Source of the DNA: Streptomyces sp. KL109B
GTDB lineage: Bacteria; Actinomycetota; Actinomycetes; Streptomycetales; Streptomycetaceae
DNA length: 64,000 nt
NCBI RefSeq assembly: GCF_030766935.1
Contig: NZ_JASERL010000012.1
Coordinates: 1 to 64,000 of the forward strand
Direction of reading: 5' to 3'
The translations under genes were made by a program, and so were the position numbers. This document shows, in pieces, positions 43,973 through 51,443 of this stretch (positions are counted from its first letter, which is position 1; each line of letters begins with the position of its first letter). The notes below the pieces were generated by a model that saw nothing but the letters and a program-made list of their open reading frames with translations, ran no database searches and was not told the DNA's origin.

Positions 43973-44815
43973 ATGGACACCACCCCGGACACCACCCCGG
44001 ACACCACCCCGGACGCACCCCCGCGAGGCACCACCACCCCTCCGTACCGGCTGCTCCCCGGCGACCCGGCCTCCCCGGTGCTCCTGCACGTCCCGCACGC
44101 CTCCCGGACGATCCCGGCGCGCGTACGGGAAGGGCTGCTGCTTGACGACGCCGCCCTGGAGCGGGAGCTCGACCTCATCACCGACGCGCACACCGAGGTC
44201 GTCGCGGAACGCGCCGCGCGGGCCGCGAGAGTCACGCCGTGGCGGTTCGTCAACGAGCGGTCCCGGCTGGTCGTCGACCCGGAGCGGTTCCCCGACGAGC
44301 GGGAGGAGATGCGGGCGGTCGGCATGGGCGCGGTCTACACGCGCACGACGCACCGCGAGCCACTGCGGGCCGAACCTCCGGCGGACGAGGGCGAGTTGCT
44401 GGACACGTACTTCCACCCCTACGCGCGGGCCATGACCGACGCCGTGGCGGACCGGCTGGCCGCTACCGGCCGCGCGGTGATCGTCGACGTGCACTCCTAC
44501 CCGAGCCGCGCCCTGCCCTACGAACTCCACGGCGCGGGCCGGCGCCCGCCCGTCTGCCTGGGCGTCGACCCCTTCCACACGCCCCACGCGCTCCTCGACC
44601 GGGCCCGCGAGGCCTTCGCCGGGCTCGGCGGGACCGCCGTCGACACACCTTTCGCGGGGACGTACGTCCCGCTGGAGCACTACGGCCGGGACCAGCGCGT
44701 CGCCGCGCTCATGGTGGAGCTGCGCCGGGACGTGTACCTCGACGAACCGACGACGCCGCACGAAGGACTGGACGCCGTGGCGTCGGCGTTGGCCGCGCTG
44801 GTCACACCGTGGTGA
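43973..44815 (+). CDS. N-formylglutamate amidohydrolase-like protein
   Basis: A 280-residue protein of the FGase family (HutG type of pseudomonads). It has LLHVPHASRTIP near residue 38, FVNERSRLVVDPERFPDE (about 89-106), VDVHSYPSRALPYE (about 166-179) and a C-terminal VELRRDVYLDE. The N-terminus contains three repeats of DTTP from a 12-bp tandem repeat. ATG 43973 follows GAGGGG. Its 3' end overlaps the convergent oxidase gene by 14 bases. It may remove formyl groups from an N-formyl amino acid; no other hut genes are nearby. Confidence 0.85.
   Translation: MDTTPDTTPDTTPDAPPRGTTTPPYRLLPGDPASPVLLHVPHASRTIPARVREGLLLDDAALERELDLITDAHTEVVAERAARAARVTPWRFVNERSRLVVDPERFPDEREEMRAVGMGAVYTRTTHREPLRAEPPADEGELLDTYFHPYARAMTDAVADRLAATGRAVIVDVHSYPSRALPYELHGAGRRPPVCLGVDPFHTPHALLDRAREAFAGLGGTAVDTPFAGTYVPLEHYGRDQRVAALMVELRRDVYLDEPTTPHEGLDAVASALAALVTPW
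43976..44011. repeat. 12-bp in-frame tandem repeat, three copies
   Basis: GACACCACCCCG is repeated exactly at 43976-43987, 43988-43999 and 44000-44011, encoding DTTP three times at the protein N-terminus. A fourth copy, gacgcacccccg, is degenerate. Confidence 0.9.
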
Positions 44816-45956
44816 GTGCCTCCGGCGTGAGGTCCGCGAGCGTCGGGTAGCCGTCGACCGCCATGATGAGGTCGGCCTCGGCGAGGAGCGAGCGCAGGGT
44901 GTGGACCAGGCCGTCGACGCCGCCGACCGCGAGCCCGTATGCGTACGGCCGCCCGACGCCCACGGCCGTCGCGCCCAGCGCCAGCGCCTTGACGACATCC
45001 GCGCCCGAGCGGACCCCGGAGTCGAAGAGGACCGGCAGGCCGTCCGCCGCCTCGACGACGCCGGGCAGCGCGGCGAGCGCGGGAAGCCCGCCGTTGGCCT
45101 GCCGGCCGCCGTGGTTCGAGCAGTAGATGCCGTCCACGCCGCCGTCCTTGGCGCGGCGTACGTCCTCGGGGTGGCAGATGCCCTTGAGGATCAGCGGCAG
45201 ATCGGTGAGCGAGCGCAGCCACGGAAGGTCGTCCCAGGTGAGCGGGTTGCCGAAGAGGCCGACCCAGGAACTGACCAGGTCCATGGGATCGGTGCTCGCG
45301 GCGATCTCCTGGAAGCGCGGGTCGGAGGTGTAGTTGGCGAGGCAATGGCCGCGCAGCTGCGGGAAGTTGGACGTCGCCAGGTCGCGCGGGCGCCAGCCGG
45401 TGACCCAGGTGTCGAGCGTGACCACGATGCCCTTGTAGCCCGCCGCCTCGGCCCGCTTCACGAGGCTCTCGGCCAGCGCCCGGTCGGTGGGTGTGTAGAG
45501 CTGGAAGAAGCCGGGGGTGTCACCGAACTCCGCCGCCACGTCCTCCATCGGGTCCACCGTCAGCGTCGACGCCACCATGGGCACACCGGTACGCGCCGCG
45601 GCCCGCGCCGTCGCCAGATCCCCGTGCCCGTCCTGCGCGCACAGCCCGATCACCCCGACCGGCGCCATGAACAGCGGCGAGGCGAGCCGCATCCCGAACA
45701 GGTCCACGGACATGTCCCGTTGCGTGGCACCCACCATCATCCGCGGCACGAGCCCGTACCGCTCGAAGGCCCGCACATTCGCCCGCTGCGTGTGCTCGTC
45801 GCCCGCGCCCCCGGCGACGTACGACCAGACGGAGGGGGAGAGGGCGGCCCGCGCGCGCTCTTCGAGCGTCGCGAAGTCCATCGGCTGCGTGGGTGTGACG
45901 CCGCGCAGTCCGTCGAGGTAGATCTCGAATTGGTAGTCGCCGAACTGCGGGCTCAT
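44802..45956 (-). CDS. FMN-dependent alpha-hydroxy-acid oxidase
   Basis: A 384-residue protein of the glycolate oxidase/lactate dehydrogenase flavoenzyme family. It has WSYVAGGAGDE near residue 44, MAPVGVIGLC, VVTLDTWVTGWR and the catalytic SNHGGRQ (about 279-285, His as base, Arg as substrate anchor), then DSGVRSGADVVKALALGA. The start at 45956 has GAGGTGCGCG upstream and removes 12 residues from the open frame. It oxidises an L-2-hydroxyacid to a 2-oxoacid. Substrate unknown. Confidence 0.9.
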   Translation of the reverse strand: MSPQFGDYQFEIYLDGLRGVTPTQPMDFATLEERARAALSPSVWSYVAGGAGDEHTQRANVRAFERYGLVPRMMVGATQRDMSVDLFGMRLASPLFMAPVGVIGLCAQDGHGDLATARAAARTGVPMVASTLTVDPMEDVAAEFGDTPGFFQLYTPTDRALAESLVKRAEAAGYKGIVVTLDTWVTGWRPRDLATSNFPQLRGHCLANYTSDPRFQEIAASTDPMDLVSSWVGLFGNPLTWDDLPWLRSLTDLPLILKGICHPEDVRRAKDGGVDGIYCSNHGGRQANGGLPALAALPGVVEAADGLPVLFDSGVRSGADVVKALALGATAVGVGRPYAYGLAVGGVDGLVHTLRSLLAEADLIMAVDGYPTLADLTPEALTTV

Positions 45957-46033
45957 CGCGCACCTCTTCACCAGGGGACAGGGGCACCCCAATCTGCCAG
46001 GTCAGCGGCGTGCCGCAAAGGGGTCGGCGGGTG

Positions 46034-46591
46034 TCACGACGTCCGCCACTCGTGGTCGGGGAGGAAACGCACGTCGTACCGCTGTGGCACCGTGCCGAAC
46101 TTGTGCGGCTCGGGGACGAACGGCCGGGCGGGCAGGCCCATCTCCTCCACCGGCGTGCCCAGCGACTCGAAGAACCGCTCGAAGGTGCCGCCTGGGCCGG
46201 CCGCGACGCCGACGACCTGGGAGTGGTGGCGCTCCATGCGGTACGCGTGCGCGCAGTTCTTCGGCACGAACCCGAAGTCACCCGGCGTCAGCAGCCGTTC
46301 CAGCTGCTCGCCCTCGGGGTCCTCGGCGAAGAGCCGGACCGCGCCCTGCGTCACGTAGAACACCTCATGGGTGTCCGCGTGCACATGTGCCGGGATGATG
46401 TCGCCCTTCGGGCCTTCCACGGTGAAGAAGTTGAAGGTGTGGTCGGTCTGCTCGCCGCCCGCGTACACGGTGACGAGATCGCCGAAGAGGTGGGCCCGGT
46501 CGCCGTGCCCCTTCTCGATGACGTACGGCTTCGAGGGGTCGGCGGGGATGCGGGAGGCGCTGCGGTAGCGCGTCGCGTACTCCATGGTCAT
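46034..46591 (-). CDS. queD: Quercetin 2,3-dioxygenase (monocupin quercetinase)
   Basis: A 185-residue single-cupin protein that closely resembles the QueD quercetinase of Streptomyces sp. FLA along its whole length. The metal ligands sit at H69, H71, E76 (PAHVHADTHEVFY) and H115 (CAHAY), the same numbers I recall for that enzyme, which prefers nickel or cobalt. MERHHSQVVGVAAGPGGTFERFFESLG follows. It opens the central ring of flavonols such as quercetin, releasing CO and a depside. ATG 46591. A divergent MarR gene and two palindromes lie upstream, so flavonoid-responsive control is likely. Confidence 0.92.
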   Translation of the reverse strand: MTMEYATRYRSASRIPADPSKPYVIEKGHGDRAHLFGDLVTVYAGGEQTDHTFNFFTVEGPKGDIIPAHVHADTHEVFYVTQGAVRLFAEDPEGEQLERLLTPGDFGFVPKNCAHAYRMERHHSQVVGVAAGPGGTFERFFESLGTPVEEMGLPARPFVPEPHKFGTVPQRYDVRFLPDHEWRTS

Positions 46592-46634
46592 GGTGGGTCG
46601 CCCTGTTCCTGTCGTGGTGTGTCCTGCTGCTCTT

Positions 46635-46673
46635 TGTCAGGTCGCCTGACGGTATGTGTCAGGTAGCCTGACA
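46635..46673. promoter_or_regulatory. Tandem MarR operators between queD and marR
   Basis: TGTCAGGTAGCCTGACA (46657-46673) is a perfect inverted repeat with 7-bp arms. TGTCAGGTCGCCTGACG (46635-46651) is a near-perfect copy, 22 bp away from centre to centre. They occupy the divergent promoter region, with candidate -10 boxes TAGCCT (plus) and TACCGT (minus) inside or between them. Two dimers on the same DNA face would repress both genes. Confidence 0.75.
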
Positions 46674-46734
46674 CGGCGCGCGGCCGACGGGCAAGGGCCC
46701 GTCCCGCGGAGACTTCCGGAAGGACGAGACGGTG

Positions 46735-47163
46735 ATGGGTGAGCCCCGACGTGATCTGCCGCAGCTCCTGGGTGAGGCCAGGCGCTGGTTCGAGGACGGC
46801 CTGCTCGCGGCCCTCGAAGCGCGCGGAGTCGCCCCGATAACGCCCACTCAGGTGCAGCTCTTCGCGATGCTCGACGCGGACGGCACCACCGTCTCCGAAC
46901 TGGCCCGCCGGATGGGCGTGACCCGGCAGACCGTCCATCAGGCCGTGCGCGCCCTGATCGAGGACGGGCTCCTGGAGCAGGCGCCCGACCCGGCCTCCGC
47001 GCGGCAGCGGCTCGTGCGCCGCACCGCGGCCGGGCGGCGCGCCCACGACCGGGCGCGGCGCGCCCTCGACGGACTTGAGGCGCGGCTCGCGGAGCGCATC
47101 GGCGAGGAGGCGCTCGGCGCGCTGCGGGCGGCGCTTGAGGAGTCGTGGGGTGAGCCCGCGTGA
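46735..47163 (+). CDS. MarR-family regulator, probable repressor of queD
   Basis: A 142-residue MarR protein. The winged helix is ITPTQVQLFAMLDADGTTVSELARRMGVTRQTVHQAVRALIEDGLLE (about 35-81), followed by the beta-wing with SARQRLVRRT. ATG 46735 follows AAGGAC; a GTG directly before it is an alternative. It is divergent from queD across paired palindromic operators, so it probably senses a flavonoid or phenolic ligand and releases the quercetinase promoter. Confidence 0.87.
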   Translation: MGEPRRDLPQLLGEARRWFEDGLLAALEARGVAPITPTQVQLFAMLDADGTTVSELARRMGVTRQTVHQAVRALIEDGLLEQAPDPASARQRLVRRTAAGRRAHDRARRALDGLEARLAERIGEEALGALRAALEESWGEPA

Positions 47164-47174
47164 GTGTGTAAACG

Positions 47175-47210
47175 AAATCGTTGACAATTTGGTTGGCCTA
47201 GATTTAGCGT
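47175..47210 (+). promoter_or_regulatory. Promoter and GntR operator of the gallate locus
   Basis: TTGACA (47181-47186), an 18-bp spacer and TAGCGT (47205-47210) form a promoter. Over the -35 box lies AAATCGTTGACAATTT (47175-47190), a near-palindrome whose core ATCGT-TG-ACAAT differs at one position from a perfect ATTGT-N2-ACAAT. This is the type of site bound by FCD-class GntR regulators. The same core recurs upstream of the tannase gene. Confidence 0.7.
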
Positions 47211-47237
47211 CGACACGCACTCACTCAGGGAGGGCAC

Positions 47238-47891
47238 ATGCCGAAGGAAGCCCGTCCGGGCTCCGGAGAGCAGGCCAAGCAGTACGCGCTGGATCAACTG
47301 CGGCAGGCCATTCTGCGCGGCGACATGTCACCGGCCCAGCGGCTGGTGGAGAACGAACTCGCCGAGCAGTACGACGTGACGCGGGGCAGCATCCGCGCGG
47401 CACTTCTCGAACTGGCTGCCGAAGGCCTGGTCGAGCGCATCCGCAACCGCGGCTCGCGGGTGCGGGTGGTCACGGTCGAGGAGGCCGTGGAGATCACGGA
47501 GTGCCGGATGGCACTCGAAGGACTGTGTGCGGCGAAGGCGGCAGAGGAGGCCACCGACGCACAACTCGACGGACTCACCGAGCTCGGCGACGCCATGTCG
47601 CAAGCCGTCGCGAACGGTGACCCACTCACCTACTCCGACCTCAACCATCAACTGCACGCCCGCGTCCGGGACATCTCCGGCCAGCACACGGCCGTCGGAC
47701 TCCTGGAGCGGCTCAACGCCCAACTAGTGCGCCACCGCTTTCAGTTGGCGCTGCGGCCGGGGCGTGCCCAGCAGTCACTGAGTGAACACCTGGCCATCGT
47801 CGAGGCGATCAGGTCCAGAAAACCGCAGGAGGCCGAGACGGCCGCCCGCGCCCACCTCCGCAGCGTGATCGACGTGTTGCGCGCCGACTGA
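47238..47891 (+). CDS. GntR-family (FCD-type) regulator of the gallate locus
   Basis: A 217-residue GntR regulator. The winged helix-turn-helix is at about residues 12-70 (ENELAEQYDVTRGSIRAALLELAAEGLVERI). The FCD effector domain follows with ECRMALEGLCA, DLNHQLHARVR and the final SLSEHLAIVEAI, which carry the usual metal-binding Asp and His residues. ATG 47238 has GGGAGGG. Its promoter has an operator over the -35 box, so autorepression relieved by gallate or a downstream acid is the natural reading. Six genes follow on the same strand. Confidence 0.9.
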   Translation: MPKEARPGSGEQAKQYALDQLRQAILRGDMSPAQRLVENELAEQYDVTRGSIRAALLELAAEGLVERIRNRGSRVRVVTVEEAVEITECRMALEGLCAAKAAEEATDAQLDGLTELGDAMSQAVANGDPLTYSDLNHQLHARVRDISGQHTAVGLLERLNAQLVRHRFQLALRPGRAQQSLSEHLAIVEAIRSRKPQEAETAARAHLRSVIDVLRAD

Positions 47892-47939
47892 CAGCGCTCC
47901 GGGGGACGGGCGCACACCTGTCACCAAGGAGATGCAGTC

Positions 47940-48698
47940 ATGAGTAACGGCCACGCGCCCGCCACCACCCCGGAGCCACGATCGACCCTGGTGGTCACCG
48001 CGCACGCCGGGGACTTCGTGTGGCGGGCCGGCGGCGCCATCGCGCTCGCCGCCGCCCGCGGCGAGAAGGTGACCATCGCGTGCCTGACGTTCGGGGAGCG
48101 CGGCGAGTCCGCCAAGGCCTGGCGCGAGGGCAGGAAGCTCGACGAGATCAAGGCGATCCGCCGCGACGAGGCCGAGCGCGCCGCCGCCGTACTCGGCGCC
48201 GACGTGCGCTTCTTCGACGCCGGCGACTACCCGCTGGTGGAGAGCGCCGAGCTGACCGACCGGCTCGTCACCGTCTACCGGGACACCCAGCCCGACGTCG
48301 TGCTCACGCACCCGGTCGACGACCCGTACAACGGCGACCACCCGGCCGCGAACCGCATGGCCCTCCAGGCCCGCGTCCTCGCACAGGCCATCGGCTACCC
48401 CGGCGAAGGCGAGATCATCGGCGCCCCGCCCGTCTTCTACTTCGAGCCGCACCAGCCCGAGATGAGCGGCTTCAAGCCCGAGGTGCTCCTCGACATCACC
48501 GAGGTCTGGGACACCAAGCGCGAGGCCATGGAGTGCCTGGGCGCCCAGCAGCACCTGTGGGCGTACTACACCGACCTGGCCGTACGCCGAGGTGTGCAGC
48601 TCAAGCGGAACGCCGGGCCGAACCTGGGACTCGCCCACAACACGATGGCCGAGGCGTACATGCGCCCCTATCCGCAGATCGCGAAGGAGCTCGCCTGA
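47940..48698 (+). CDS. galB: 4-oxalomesaconate hydratase, GalB-type (LmbE/PIG-L fold)
   Basis: A 252-residue LmbE/PIG-L-fold zinc protein that matches GalB of Pseudomonas putida in its distinctive segments: HAGDFVWRAGGAIALAA, LTFGERGESAKAW, FFDAGDYPL, DPYNGDHPAA, FYFEPHQPEMSGFKPE and LKRNAGPNLGL. Zinc ligands are expected at H22 and D25 (AHAGD) and in GDHPAA. It adds water to 4-oxalomesaconate, forming 4-carboxy-4-hydroxy-2-oxoadipate. ATG 47940 has AAGGAG. It heads the translationally coupled string galB-galC-galD-VOC. Confidence 0.9.
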   Translation: MSNGHAPATTPEPRSTLVVTAHAGDFVWRAGGAIALAAARGEKVTIACLTFGERGESAKAWREGRKLDEIKAIRRDEAERAAAVLGADVRFFDAGDYPLVESAELTDRLVTVYRDTQPDVVLTHPVDDPYNGDHPAANRMALQARVLAQAIGYPGEGEIIGAPPVFYFEPHQPEMSGFKPEVLLDITEVWDTKREAMECLGAQQHLWAYYTDLAVRRGVQLKRNAGPNLGLAHNTMAEAYMRPYPQIAKELA

Positions 48699-49402
48699 TG
48701 CCCGGCGTCATCGTCACCGACCCGCCCAAGGCCGACCCCGAGGACGTCGAGGCGCTCGCCGGATTCGGGGTCGCCACCGTCCACGAGGCGATGGGCCGCA
48801 CCGGTCTCCTCGGCCATCAACTGCGCCCGAACCAACGGGACACGCGCATCGCCGGCACCGCCGTGACCGTACTGTCCTGGCCCGGCGACAACCTCATGAT
48901 CCACGCGGCCGTGGAGCAGTGCGGGGAGGGTGACATCCTCGTCGTCACCACCACGTCGCCGTCCACGGACGGCATGTTCGGCGAGCTGTTCGCGACCGCG
49001 CTGCGGCGGCGCGGGGTGCGAGGCGTCGTCACGGGCGCCGGGATCCGGGACACGGCCGAGCTGCGCGCCATGGGCTTCCACGCCTGGTCGGCGGCCGTGT
49101 CCGCGCAGGGCACGGTGAAGGCGACCGGTGGCAGCGTCAACGTACCGGTCGTCATCGGGGGCGAGAGGGTCCGCCCCGGCGATGTCGTCGTCGCGGACGA
49201 CGACGGTGTCGTGGTCGTGCCGCGCGAGCGGGCCCGTGAGGCCGCCGAGAAGTCCCGGGCCCGGGAGGAGAAGGAGGCCGCGACGCGGGCGGCGTTCCAG
49301 GAGGGTCAACTGGGCCTGGACCGCTACGGGTTGCGCGACACCCTGAAGCGGCTCGGCGTCGAGTACCGCACGTACCAGGAGCACGAGGAGTACACCTCGT
49401 GA
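48698..49402 (+). CDS. galC: 4-carboxy-4-hydroxy-2-oxoadipate aldolase, GalC/RraA-type
   Basis: A 234-residue RraA-fold aldolase. The conserved GVATVHEAMGRTG is near residue 28, LSWPGDNLMIHAAVEQC (about 66-82), GVVTGAGIRDTAELR (about 110-124, the R-D pair binding substrate and metal) and VVADDDGVVVVP (about 160-171). It splits 4-carboxy-4-hydroxy-2-oxoadipate to pyruvate and oxaloacetate, feeding the TCA cycle. The ATG at 48698 overlaps the galB stop (TGATG). Confidence 0.9.
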   Translation: MPGVIVTDPPKADPEDVEALAGFGVATVHEAMGRTGLLGHQLRPNQRDTRIAGTAVTVLSWPGDNLMIHAAVEQCGEGDILVVTTTSPSTDGMFGELFATALRRRGVRGVVTGAGIRDTAELRAMGFHAWSAAVSAQGTVKATGGSVNVPVVIGGERVRPGDVVVADDDGVVVVPRERAREAAEKSRAREEKEAATRAAFQEGQLGLDRYGLRDTLKRLGVEYRTYQEHEEYTS

Positions 49403-50451
49403 CCGGGCCAGAGGAACTGCGCTGCATGCTGATGCGCGGCGGAACCTCCAAGGGTGCCTACTTCCTCGCCGACGACCTGCCCGCCGAACCGGCCGCCCGC
49501 GACGAGCTGTTGCTGCGGGTGATGGGCAGCCCCGACCCCCGCCAGATCGACGGGATCGGCGGCGCACACCCGTTGACCAGCAAGGTGGCGGTGGTGTCAC
49601 CGTCCAGCGACCCCGCGGCGGACGTCGACTACCTCTTCCTCCAAGTGGGCGTCGAAGAACCCGTGGTGTCGGACCGTCAGAACTGCGGGAACCTCCTCGC
49701 CGGAATCGGCCCCTTCGCGGTCGAGCGCGGCCTTGTGGGAGCGGGGGAGACCTCGGTACGTATCCGGATGGTGAACTCCGGTGACCTCGCCATGGCCACG
49801 TTCTCCGGAGATCTCGGGGACGGCGTCGAGGTGTCCCTCGAATTCCCGCCGGGCGACGGGCCGTTGCTGCCCACCGGGCACCCCCGGGACACCGTCGCGG
49901 ACACCGAGGTCACCTGCGTCGACAACGGCATGCCGACCGTGCTCGTCCCCGCCGACTCCCTGAAGGTCACCGGCTGCGAGGTCACCGGATACGAGGACCC
50001 CGAGGAGCTGGAGAGCAACCGGGAGCTGGCCGTCCGGCTGCGCGAAATCCGGCTCGCCGCCGGCGAGTTGATGGGCCTCGGTGACGTCTCCGACGCCACC
50101 GTCCCCAAGCTGACCCTGCTCGCCCCGCCCCGGCACGGCGGCGCCGTCACCACCCGTACGTTCATACCCGTGCGCTGCCACACCGCCATCGGCGTGCTCG
50201 GCGCGGCGAGCGTCGCGGCGGGCCTCCGTATCGAGGGAGGTGTGGCCGACGGCATCGCCCAACCGCCCACCGACGGCGACCGGTTGCGCATCGAGCACCC
50301 CACCGGATCGATCGACATCGAAAGCAGCCTCACCGAAGGCCCCGACGGCAGGCCGGCGGCCCGGCGCACCGCCGTCGTCCGCACCGCCCGGAAACTCTTC
50401 GACGGCACGGTCTTCCCGCGCCCCATACCCACTCCAGGAGGTCAACGATGA
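49399..50451 (+). CDS. galD: 4-oxalomesaconate tautomerase, GalD/PrpF-type
   Basis: A 350-residue PrpF-family isomerase. The N-terminal MLMRGGTSKGAYF, GIGGAHPLTSKVAVV (active-site Lys), SDRQNCGNLLAGIGPFAVERG (active-site Cys) and the later RTFIPVRCHTAIGVLGAAS are the family hallmarks. In gallate catabolism it converts the keto form of 4-oxalomesaconate to the enol isomer used by GalB. GTG 49399 overlaps the galC stop as GTGA. The next gene starts within its own stop codon (ATGA). Adjacent galB and galC make the GalD assignment preferable to methylaconitate isomerase. Confidence 0.88.
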   Translation: MTGPEELRCMLMRGGTSKGAYFLADDLPAEPAARDELLLRVMGSPDPRQIDGIGGAHPLTSKVAVVSPSSDPAADVDYLFLQVGVEEPVVSDRQNCGNLLAGIGPFAVERGLVGAGETSVRIRMVNSGDLAMATFSGDLGDGVEVSLEFPPGDGPLLPTGHPRDTVADTEVTCVDNGMPTVLVPADSLKVTGCEVTGYEDPEELESNRELAVRLREIRLAAGELMGLGDVSDATVPKLTLLAPPRHGGAVTTRTFIPVRCHTAIGVLGAASVAAGLRIEGGVADGIAQPPTDGDRLRIEHPTGSIDIESSLTEGPDGRPAARRTAVVRTARKLFDGTVFPRPIPTPGGQR

Positions 50452-51404
50452 CTCCGCCGCTCGGCGACATCGCGCACATCGGCCACGCCCAGCTGTTCAC
50501 CCCCGACCTGGACGCCAGCGTCGGCTTCTTCACGGACTTCCTCGGCCTCACCGTCTGCGGCCAGGACGGCGACCACACCGTCTACCTGCGTACCTTCGAC
50601 GACTACGAGCACCACAGCCTCGTCCTCACCGCCCGCGAACGGCCCGGCCTCGGCCGCCTCGCCCTGCGCACCTCCAGCGCGGAGGCACTCCAGCGCCGCG
50701 TCAAGGCGGTCGAGGAGTCCGGCGGCACCGGACACTGGACCGAGGACGAGCCCGGCATCGGCAAGCTGTACGTCACCACCGACCCGGACGGCCACGAACT
50801 CGCCCTCTACTGGGACAGCGAGCACTACCGGGCCCCCGACGCGCTGAAGCCGGCGCTGAAGAACCAGCCGCAGGCCAAGCCCAACCGCGGCGTCGGCGTC
50901 CGCCGCCTCGACCACGTGAACTTCCTCGCCTCCGACGTCGCCCTCAACGCCGACTTCCAGTCGGACGTCCTCGGCGCCCGCCCCACCGAACAGATCCGGC
51001 TCGACACCGGGCGCATCGCGGGCAAGTGGCTGACCTTCACCAACAAGTCGTACGACGTCGTCTACACCGAGGACTGGACCGGCGCGAACGGCCGCCTGCA
51101 CCACATCGCGTTCGCGACCGACAACCGAGAGGACATCCTGCGCGCCGCCGATCTCGCCATCGACACCGGCGTGTTCATCGAGACCGGCCCCCACAAGCAC
51201 GCCATCCAGCAGACGTTCTTCCTCTACGTCTACGAGCCCGGCGGCAACCGCGTCGAACTGTGCAACCCGCTCACCCGTCTCGTCCTCGCGCCCGACTGGC
51301 CGCTGATCACCTGGACCGAGGAAGAGCGCAAGAAGGGCCAGGCCTGGGGCCTGAAGACCATCGAGTCCTTCCACACCCACGGAACCCCGCCGATCGCGCC
51401 CTGA
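50448..51404 (+). CDS. Two-domain VOC extradiol dioxygenase, candidate gallate dioxygenase
   Basis: A 318-residue type I (vicinal-oxygen-chelate) extradiol dioxygenase with catechol 2,3-dioxygenase layout. The N-terminal domain covers residues 1-135 and the C-terminal catalytic domain about 150-290. Iron ligands are H156 (RLDHVNF), H218/H219 (RLHHIAF) and E270 (GNRVEL), spaced like the H153-H214-E265 set of XylE. H249/H251 and Y260/Y262 lie in the acid-base region. ATG 50448 overlaps the galD stop (ATGA). It sits where gallate dioxygenase is expected, but GalA and DesB belong to the unrelated LigB fold. The substrate is inferred from context. Confidence 0.85.
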   Translation: MTPPLGDIAHIGHAQLFTPDLDASVGFFTDFLGLTVCGQDGDHTVYLRTFDDYEHHSLVLTARERPGLGRLALRTSSAEALQRRVKAVEESGGTGHWTEDEPGIGKLYVTTDPDGHELALYWDSEHYRAPDALKPALKNQPQAKPNRGVGVRRLDHVNFLASDVALNADFQSDVLGARPTEQIRLDTGRIAGKWLTFTNKSYDVVYTEDWTGANGRLHHIAFATDNREDILRAADLAIDTGVFIETGPHKHAIQQTFFLYVYEPGGNRVELCNPLTRLVLAPDWPLITWTEEERKKGQAWGLKTIESFHTHGTPPIAP

Positions 51405-51443
51405 CCTTCCCACCCCCGACCTGCCCGCACGAGAGGAACAAAG

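Noticed and set aside
43973..44815. Histidine utilisation (hut) operon
   Set aside because: Only an FGase-like gene is present; no hutU, hutH or hutI neighbours are in the window, and the amidohydrolases at 55 and 1253 are over 40 kb away with catabolic-island context.
50448..51404. Assignment of the VOC enzyme as catechol 2,3-dioxygenase of a standard meta pathway
   Set aside because: No meta-pathway genes (semialdehyde dehydrogenase, decarboxylase, hydratase) are beside it; its partners are the 4-oxalomesaconate enzymes.
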